A DNA stretch of 11,669 nt from JBDTRY01 sp039931435 (GTDB lineage Bacteria > Acidobacteriota > Thermoanaerobaculia > Gp7-AA8): positions 1-11,669 of the forward strand of contig JBDTRY010000109.1 in NCBI GenBank assembly GCA_039931435.1, in the 5' to 3' direction. Positions 5,940 through 11,669 of the stretch are shown here, in pieces. The notes below the pieces were generated by a model. The model was given only the letters and a program-made list of their open reading frames with translations. It searched no databases and was not told the origin of the DNA. Position 1 is the stretch's first letter. Each line of letters opens with the position of its first letter. Both the position numbers and the translations under genes were made by a program.

Positions 5940-8681
5940 TCAGGCTTCCGAGGCCTGGCGTTCCAGTTCCGCCTGCGCTGCCGCCAGCCTGGCAACCGGG
6001 ACTCGATACGGGGAACAGGATACATAGTCCAGACCGGCGGCCCGGAAGAAGAAGATCGACTCCGGATCGCCGCCGTGCTCCCCGCAGATCCCTACCTTCA
6101 GTTTGGGGTTCGTGCTGCGTCCCAGCTCGGTGCCTCTGCGCACGAGATACCCGACACCTTCCTGATCGATCGAGGCGAACGGATCGCGGGGAAGAATGTT
6201 CTTGTCCACGTACTCTGGCAGAAAAGACCCGGCGTCGTCGCGAGAGTAGCCGAACGTCATCTGCGTCAGATCGTTCGTACCAAAGGAGAAGAATTCCGCG
6301 CCTTCGGCGATCTTGTCGGCGAGGAGGGCCGCTCGAGGGATCTCGATCATCGTCCCCACGACAATGGGAATGTCCACACCCATCCTGTCCAGCGTCTCTC
6401 GCGCTACGCGGCGGATGCTGTTGCCCACCAGCGTTAACTCGCCAACTGTGCCTACCAGAGGAATCATCACTTCCGGGCGAACGTCGAGACCTTCCTTCTT
6501 CAGTTGCCCCGCTGCTTCGAAAATCGCTTGAACCTGCATCTCGTAGATTTCCGGATAGGTGATTCCGAGACGGCAGCCGCGGTGACCAAGCATGGGATTC
6601 GTTTCATGAAGCTGGGCCACCTTCGCCCTCAACTCCACGAATCCCCAGTTCATCTCTCTGGCCACAGTGGATATCTGCGCCTCGGTGTGCGGAAGAAATT
6701 CGTGCAGTGGCGGATCGAGTAGACGGACGGTGACCGGGAGGCCTGCCATTTCCCTGAAAATGGCCACAAAGTCGTCCCGCTGGTAGGGCAGTAATTTTAC
6801 CAGCGCCGCCCGACGTGCCGACTCGTCCCGGGCCAGAATCATTTCGCGTACGACCAGGATGCGGTCTTCGTGAAAGAACATGTGCTCGGTGCGGCAGAGA
6901 CCAATTCCTTCGGCGCCAAAGCGGCGAGCCACCATGGAATCCCGCGGCGTATCTGCGTTAGTGCGCACGCCCAGTCCGCGCATTTCGTCGGCCCACGAGA
7001 GCAGCTTGCTGAAATTGCGAAAGGTCTCGGAATCGGATTCATCGAGACTGCCGTCGATGAGCACCTGAAGAACTTCCGATGAGCGCGTGGGCAGCTGGCC
7101 ATCGATCACCTCACCAGTCGTCCCGTCGATGGAGATCCAGTCGCCCTCCTCGAGCGGCCGGCTGGCGCCCTCGACGCGCAGCTCCGAACGGGCGTAGTTG
7201 ATCTTCAATTGCGAGCAGCCGACGATGCAGGGCTTCCCCATGCCTCTGGCCACCACTGCTGCGTGCGATGTCATCCCCCCACGGGCTGTGAGGATTCCCG
7301 CCGCAGCGTTCATCCCGGCAATGTCTTCCGGAGACGTTTCGATGCGCACCAGAACGACCGGCTCTTTTCCACCCCTCGACATTTCCACTGCGCGTTCGGC
7401 CGTGAGCGCGATCAAACCGGTGGCTGCGCCGGGACCGGCGGCCAGACCCTTTGCCATGAAACGGCCCTTCTGCAGCGCCTCGCTCTTGGCCTCCGCGTCG
7501 AAGATCGGAGCGAGAAGCTGGATGATCTGTCCGGCTTCCACGCGGCGGACTGCTTCTCGAGAGTCGATCAATCCTTCCTCAACCATGTCGCAGGCGATCT
7601 TCACGGCTGCGAATCCCGTGCGCTTTCCTGTTCTGGTCTGCAGTAGATAGAGCTTTCCCGACTGCACGGTGAACTCGATGTCCTGCATGTCGTGGTAATG
7701 CGATTCGAGTTTCCTGTAGACGTCGACGAGCTGCCCGTAGACCTCGGGCATGGATTCTTCGAGAGATGCTTCCTGATGCGACGGATCCTGTGCTCTGGAG
7801 ATCGGATACGGAGTGCGAATGCCGGCAACGACGTCTTCGCCCTGGGCGTTGGGGAGGTACTCGCCGTAAAATTGACGCTCGCCCGTTGACGGATTGCGGG
7901 TGAAGGCCACACCAGTGGCGCAATCGTTCCCCATGTTTCCGAAGACCATGGACTGCACATTTACCGCCGTGCCCCAGGCATCCGGGATGTCATTCAACTT
8001 CCGGTAGGTGATGGCCCGCTGGTTGTTCCAGGAGCGGAAGACCGCGCCGATGGCGCCCCAGAGCTGATCGCTCACGTCCTGCGGAAAATCGCTGCCGTTC
8101 TTTTCGCGGACGATAGCTTTGTACTCAACGATCAAGTCGCGCAGAGATTCGGCTGGTATCTGCGGATCGGTCTCCACGCCGATCGTTTCGCGAAGAGCAC
8201 TGAGCTTCTCCTCGAAATGTTCCCGGCCGACCTCCAGAACCACATCGGAGTACATCTGGATGAACCGCCGGTAAGAATCGTAGGCGAACCGTGGATCACC
8301 CGAGGATTGGGCCAGGCCTTCTACAGTGGTGTCATTCAAACCGAGGTTGAGGATGGTATCCATCATTCCTGGCATCGAAGCCCGCGCGCCGGAACGAACT
8401 GAAACCAGAAGCGGCATGGAAGGGTCGCCGAACTGTCTGCCGGTGCTCGTCTCGATCCTGGCCAGGCTCTCCGCCACGCGATCTTTTACTGAAGGGGGAT
8501 ATGACTGGTCGTGCTCGTAGTAGAAGTTACAGGCCTCGGTGGAGATCGTGAAACCCGGCGGAACGGGCACGCCGATGTTCGTCATCTCCGCCAATCCGGC
8601 GCCCTTGCCGCCGAGGATGTCCTTCATCCCGCCGTTGCCGTCGGCGTGGCCCTCTCCGAAGTAGTAAACGTACTCAGTCAT
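5940..8681 (-). CDS. ppdK: Pyruvate, phosphate dikinase
   Basis: This 913-aa cytosolic enzyme interconverts pyruvate, ATP and phosphate with phosphoenolpyruvate, AMP and pyrophosphate. Domains are in the canonical order. The N-terminal ATP-grasp domain opens with GGKGAGLAEMTNIGVPVPPG (24-43) and includes SVRSGARASMPGMMDT (94-109) and FTRNPSTGE (260-268). The central swivelling domain has GGMTSHAAVVARGMGKPC (468-485) with phospho-acceptor His473. The C-terminal TIM barrel has GIGLCRTEHMFF (592-603), FGTNDLTQMTFG (800-811) and KVGICGEHGGDP (862-873) with catalytic Cys866. Thr471, two residues before the histidine, is the site phosphorylated by DUF299-type regulatory proteins in plant and bacterial homologues. 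Length is typical and nothing is missing. GAGGG (+ strand 8685-8689) lies 3 nt before ATG 8681. It is 40 bp downstream of the lipoprotein gene and probably the last gene of the glyS operon. Linkage of glyS and ppdK is also known from rhizobia. Confidence 0.98.
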   Translation of the reverse strand: MTEYVYYFGEGHADGNGGMKDILGGKGAGLAEMTNIGVPVPPGFTISTEACNFYYEHDQSYPPSVKDRVAESLARIETSTGRQFGDPSMPLLVSVRSGARASMPGMMDTILNLGLNDTTVEGLAQSSGDPRFAYDSYRRFIQMYSDVVLEVGREHFEEKLSALRETIGVETDPQIPAESLRDLIVEYKAIVREKNGSDFPQDVSDQLWGAIGAVFRSWNNQRAITYRKLNDIPDAWGTAVNVQSMVFGNMGNDCATGVAFTRNPSTGERQFYGEYLPNAQGEDVVAGIRTPYPISRAQDPSHQEASLEESMPEVYGQLVDVYRKLESHYHDMQDIEFTVQSGKLYLLQTRTGKRTGFAAVKIACDMVEEGLIDSREAVRRVEAGQIIQLLAPIFDAEAKSEALQKGRFMAKGLAAGPGAATGLIALTAERAVEMSRGGKEPVVLVRIETSPEDIAGMNAAAGILTARGGMTSHAAVVARGMGKPCIVGCSQLKINYARSELRVEGASRPLEEGDWISIDGTTGEVIDGQLPTRSSEVLQVLIDGSLDESDSETFRNFSKLLSWADEMRGLGVRTNADTPRDSMVARRFGAEGIGLCRTEHMFFHEDRILVVREMILARDESARRAALVKLLPYQRDDFVAIFREMAGLPVTVRLLDPPLHEFLPHTEAQISTVAREMNWGFVELRAKVAQLHETNPMLGHRGCRLGITYPEIYEMQVQAIFEAAGQLKKEGLDVRPEVMIPLVGTVGELTLVGNSIRRVARETLDRMGVDIPIVVGTMIEIPRAALLADKIAEGAEFFSFGTNDLTQMTFGYSRDDAGSFLPEYVDKNILPRDPFASIDQEGVGYLVRRGTELGRSTNPKLKVGICGEHGGDPESIFFFRAAGLDYVSCSPYRVPVARLAAAQAELERQASEA

Positions 8682-8721
8682 GCACCCTCGACTTGTCGTT
8701 TGTTGGGGGAACGGAACGGCC

Positions 8722-9984
8722 TCATTCTTTCATGGAACGAGCCACCTGTAATTCGATGCGGTTAAATACCGGTTGGTAGATGTTCCAGGCGGGATGTTCT
8801 TTGTAGTGGGTCGGGCCGAGCGCTTCGAAAGTGACGTCTGCTAGCGGAACTCTCCGGCGGGAAAGCTCAGTTCGCAGCGAATCCAGGCGGTGTTTTCCAG
8901 AGGCAATATTTCCCGCCTCGGACTGCTCGGCCCAGTTTCGCGATATCAAGGTGAGCTTCGAGCCGGCGTTCTTTCGAATCGTCGCCTCCACCCACCGCAA
9001 GCCCGCTTCACTGCCGGTGACGTCGAGCTTGTCGTCGGTGGAAAATACGATCGAGTAGACGGGCGTGTGGCCGAATCGCTGGAGCCACGTCTCGGGGACG
9101 TCGAACTCGTTCCCAACGTCCGGATACGTGTTCAGTTTTTCACCGAACCACGTAGTTCCGTAGAAGAGCGGTATGGCTTCCTCGTACCACCACTCTCCGT
9201 TGAGATATTTTCCGTCCGCGCTCAGTCCCAGAACACCCAGCCCGTACTGCGGTCCACGGGTCCATGCGAAGGGGATGGTGCGCCCGTTCCACCCCCCTTC
9301 GATCGTCATCGGCGGGCTCATGGCCACGGTGCCGTGAACGCGCGAACCGCTCTGCAGAAACAATCCCTTCAGGCCGTTGATAGACCATGACCCCGTGATA
9401 TCCGGTCGTCGATACGGCCCGACCTCCCGACCGGCAGCGAGGAGCGATGCCACACCAACCGTCCTCCCGCTTTCTTCCGGAAAACTCACCCGGATCCACG
9501 CGGCGTTGGCCGGATCGACGCTCTGCATTGCGGCGATCTTCAACGCAGGCGACTCAATCGTCTTCAGTGGCGTCCAGGAGGTACCGTCGCTCGATGCGTC
9601 GAACTGAATCTTTTGTGGAGTTCCCGCTCCTGTCATGGCCACGGCCGTGTAGCCAACCGCGGTGATCTGTGAGGGAGCGGCCAGGACGACGGTAAGTGAC
9701 TGCTGAGGGTCCGAGGGGGGCGTGACCCATACCGTGCCGGGCGTGCCGTCGATGGCCTGGACGGCCGAGTCCTCGAGGTTCAGCTCACCGGTGCGTTCTG
9801 CCACCACTGCGCCGTGGGCAAATCCGAGAAGGTTTGCATCTTCTGCCGCCGTCTCTTCGGCCATGATCTTTCGAGCAGCGGTCTCGCGAGCGGCGGGAAC
9901 GGGTGGAGCCTTTGCAGCTTCTTTCTTGCAGTCAGCGGCAAGGAGAGCAAGGAATAAAACGAGGCAGCAGACCGCGGGTCTCAT
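8722..9984 (-). CDS. Probable lipoprotein with discoidin-like and degenerate OmpA-like domains
   Basis: This is a 420-aa exported protein with an architecture I do not recognise as a named family. Residues 1-19 are a signal peptide ending LLAADC followed by KK. The cysteine makes a lipoprotein likely, but Asp at -1 is atypical for a lipobox. A low-complexity Ala/Pro/Glu linker follows (20-50). Residues about 51-190 resemble an F5/8 type C (discoidin) beta-sandwich, with AIDGTPGTVWVTP (77-89), ITAVGYTAVAM (107-117) and FDASSDGTSWTPL (128-140). Residues about 195-270 form a beta-rich G-W repeat-like region, ITGSW through GKYLNGEWWYEE. Residues about 307-416 align with an OmpA/Pal-like domain: YSIVFSTDDKLD, then NIASGKHRLDSL (359-370) and a closing FNRIELQV (407-414). 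The Pal arginine that binds diaminopimelate is kept (Arg366), but the partner Asp is replaced by Trp351. The ATG overlaps the glyS stop (ATGA), so it is translationally coupled. Function is unknown; a cell-envelope role is inferred. Confidence 0.85.
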   Translation of the reverse strand: MRPAVCCLVLFLALLAADCKKEAAKAPPVPAARETAARKIMAEETAAEDANLLGFAHGAVVAERTGELNLEDSAVQAIDGTPGTVWVTPPSDPQQSLTVVLAAPSQITAVGYTAVAMTGAGTPQKIQFDASSDGTSWTPLKTIESPALKIAAMQSVDPANAAWIRVSFPEESGRTVGVASLLAAGREVGPYRRPDITGSWSINGLKGLFLQSGSRVHGTVAMSPPMTIEGGWNGRTIPFAWTRGPQYGLGVLGLSADGKYLNGEWWYEEAIPLFYGTTWFGEKLNTYPDVGNEFDVPETWLQRFGHTPVYSIVFSTDDKLDVTGSEAGLRWVEATIRKNAGSKLTLISRNWAEQSEAGNIASGKHRLDSLRTELSRRRVPLADVTFEALGPTHYKEHPAWNIYQPVFNRIELQVARSMKE

Positions 9985-11669
9985 TTCTCTCTCGTGTAGT
10001 TGCTTCGGTCCACCACGATTTTCGTGACATCCGCGATCTTTCTCACGGCGGTTCCCACCTGACGGAGCAAAGCCATACGGTTGTCTCGGACCGCGGCATC
10101 GTCGACCACCACCATGACCTTCTCGAAAAAGTGTTCGAGCTCGGGAGCCAACCCGGAGAAAGACTCCAATGCGGCCTGGTAGTGGTTCCCGGCGACGAGC
10201 TCGTCGATCTGTTCTCCGGCGAGGTCCGCCAGATCGGCCAGCCGTTTCTCTGCCGGGTCCTGCAGCAGGTCCCGCCGGAAAGCTGCCGGTGAAGCTCCGG
10301 CGGTGATGTTGGCGATACGACGGGCCGAGTCCAGCAACGAGAGGAAATCCGGGGCGTTCCGTACAGCCCGCAGTGCCACGATGCGGTCGTGAAGGTCAGT
10401 CAGCGAATTCATCCAGCCCACGGCCATAGCCGAGGCCACTTCATCGTAGGCAAACGAAAAGGGCTGACCCTCGAAGAGGTTTTTCACCCTCTCGGCGAGG
10501 AAGTCCAGCAGCTCGCTTCTTGCTTTCTGCAGGGCGGCGCCGTCAGGGTGATACTGTGCGAGACCGGCGTCGACGAGTTGCTCGACATTCAGGGGAATCT
10601 CCCAGTCAGCGCGATTGGCCAGGATCTGCACCGCTCCCTGTGCCGCACGGCGCAGCGCGAATGGATCACGCGAGCCCGTCGGCTTCAACCCGACCAGAAA
10701 GAATCCAGCGAGCGTATCGATCCGGTCAGAGAGGGAAACGAGAGCTCCGACTGCGGACCGCGGCAGAGGATCGGCGGCACCTGCCGGAAGATAGTGATCG
10801 CAGATGGCAGTCCATACCGGCTCGGCCATTCCTTCTTCCCGAGCGTAGATTCCCCCGATCTTTCCCTGAAGCTCGGTGAATTCCTTGACCATCTCCGTCA
10901 TGAGGTCCGTCTTGCATAGACGGGCGGCAGTGAGAAGGTCTTCGCGAGCTGAGTTCAAACCACTGCCCTCGGCCAGAGATGCAGAGATAGCTACGATTCG
11001 GTTGGTCTTGTCGCGGTAGTTACCGAGTTTCTCCTGAAACTGCAGGTGAGCGAGATCGGGCAGACGATCCTCGAGCGTTCGTCTACGGTCCGTCTCGTAG
11101 AAGAATCGAGCATCGGCGAATCGGGCATTCGTAACGAAGGAGTTCCCGCTGGCGATGTTCCCCTCGGGGTCGTCCACCTGATCCATCACCGCCAGAAATG
11201 AGTTCGTCAGTGTCTGACCCCTGACGACCGGAAGCTGTTTCTGATGTACGCGCATCACCGTGACCAGCACTTCATCGGGAAGGGTGAGCAGGGCCTCGTC
11301 GAATTCAGCGCGGATCAGTCCGGGAAACTCGCTGAGATAGCGCCACTGATCCCAGATCGTGGCGTCCGTGGCCGGTTCGCCTCCCACCTGCTCGGCCAGC
11401 CCCCGGGCCCGCTGCTTCATCATCCGCTCACGCTCAGATGCGTCGACGACGACGTGCGCCGCTCCGAGTTTCTGTACGTAATCGTCGAATGAATGCACTT
11501 CGACTTTTCCTGGCGAGAGAATGCGGTGGCCGCGTGTGCTCATGCCTGAGTCGATTCCGAAGATGCGGATGGGCAACGCCTGTCGATCGAACACCGAGAC
11601 AACCGAGTGCACCGGCCGGATCCAGGAGTGCGAGCCGTCTCCCCAGCGCATCATCTTCGGCCAGCGGAT
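9981..11669 (-). CDS. glyS: Glycyl-tRNA synthetase beta subunit, 5' end outside window
   Basis: This is the beta subunit of the heterotetrameric (alpha2beta2) glycyl-tRNA synthetase. It contributes tRNA recognition, while the alpha subunit GlyQ holds the aminoacylation site. 562 codons are visible and roughly the first 130 residues are missing, judging from the usual length near 690. Reading continues to the window edge as IRWPKMMRWGDGSHSWIRPV, a hallmark of the family. Other landmarks, numbered from the edge, are FQEKLGNYRDKTNRI (211-225), CKTDLMTEMVKEFTELQG (252-269), the run DRIDTLAGFFLVGLKPTGS (315-333) followed by DPFALRR (335-341), and the C-terminal anticodon-binding region ending in VMVVVDDAAVRDNRMALL (518-535). 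The TGA stop at 9983-9981 is within the ATGA that starts the lipoprotein gene. A glyQ gene is expected just upstream, beyond the right edge. The apparent internal ATG at 11654 is not the true start. Confidence 0.97.
   Translation of the reverse strand: MRWPKMMRWGDGSHSWIRPVHSVVSVFDRQALPIRIFGIDSGMSTRGHRILSPGKVEVHSFDDYVQKLGAAHVVVDASERERMMKQRARGLAEQVGGEPATDATIWDQWRYLSEFPGLIRAEFDEALLTLPDEVLVTVMRVHQKQLPVVRGQTLTNSFLAVMDQVDDPEGNIASGNSFVTNARFADARFFYETDRRRTLEDRLPDLAHLQFQEKLGNYRDKTNRIVAISASLAEGSGLNSAREDLLTAARLCKTDLMTEMVKEFTELQGKIGGIYAREEGMAEPVWTAICDHYLPAGAADPLPRSAVGALVSLSDRIDTLAGFFLVGLKPTGSRDPFALRRAAQGAVQILANRADWEIPLNVEQLVDAGLAQYHPDGAALQKARSELLDFLAERVKNLFEGQPFSFAYDEVASAMAVGWMNSLTDLHDRIVALRAVRNAPDFLSLLDSARRIANITAGASPAAFRRDLLQDPAEKRLADLADLAGEQIDELVAGNHYQAALESFSGLAPELEHFFEKVMVVVDDAAVRDNRMALLRQVGTAVRKIADVTKIVVDRSNYTREK

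Noticed and set aside
5628..6562. Long + strand open frames (269 and 223 codons) opposite the end of ppdK
   Set aside because: They are antisense shadows of a GC-rich conserved gene. Their peptides are Arg/Pro/Ser-rich with no domains, and the ppdK frame there contains intact catalytic motifs.
7198..7650. 150-codon + strand ORF inside ppdK
   Set aside because: It is antisense to the phosphohistidine domain. Its Ala/Ser/Arg/Pro-rich composition is typical of reverse-frame artefacts in GC-rich genes.
10389..10919. 176-codon + strand ORF opposite glyS
   Set aside because: It is antisense to the conserved KTDL/EFTELQG and PTGS region of glyS, with no SD and no domain pattern of its own.

Overview
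The window is a compact, GC-rich bacterial chromosomal segment carrying eight clear protein genes, two of them cut by the window edges. Gene content fits a Gram-negative, Bacteria-type cell: PlsY acylation of glycerol-3-phosphate, an alpha2beta2-type glycyl-tRNA synthetase, and a probable lipoprotein with an OmpA-like domain. Base composition and neighbourhood resemble Acidobacteriota or a similar environmental phylum. That assignment is a weak inference, because there is no rRNA or other phylogenetic marker here. I see no phage, transposon, CRISPR, tRNA or rRNA features.

Left block, + strand (1-2081). The C-terminal third of a cystathionine gamma-synthase/lyase-type PLP enzyme is followed by plsY and gpsA. 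The last two are translationally coupled: the gpsA GTG overlaps the plsY stop. GpsA makes sn-glycerol-3-phosphate and PlsY acylates it to lysophosphatidate, the first committed step of phospholipid synthesis.

Glycosyltransferase block (2068-4926). A multi-spanning GT-C/DUF2029-type glycosyltransferase on the - strand ends inside the end of gpsA (14-bp convergent overlap). It starts head-to-head with a + strand family-2 processive glycosyltransferase of the cellulose synthase/CslA type. The two 5' ends appear to overlap, so there is no ordinary promoter space between them. Together they suggest synthesis of a mannan-, glucan- or glucomannan-like polymer or glycolipid, but the substrate cannot be read from sequence.

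Intergenic stretch (4927-5304). This is the largest gap. It holds a possible 41-codon ORF with a strong Shine-Dalgarno sequence, a long hairpin and a textbook rho-independent terminator. It is followed by a YohD-like DedA membrane protein gene (5305-5877).

Right block, - strand (5940-11669). Reading leftward are glyS (N-terminus outside the window), a gene for an unusual probable lipoprotein (discoidin-like domain, beta-rich middle domain, degenerate OmpA-like domain), and ppdK for pyruvate phosphate dikinase. The glyS stop and lipoprotein start share ATGA, and only 40 bp separate the lipoprotein gene from ppdK, so the three look like one operon, presumably headed by glyQ outside the window.

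Nothing here is a recognisable defence or secondary-metabolite system. The best leads are the lipoprotein in a housekeeping operon, the divergent overlapping glycosyltransferase pair, and the sORF/hairpin region at 5017-5236.
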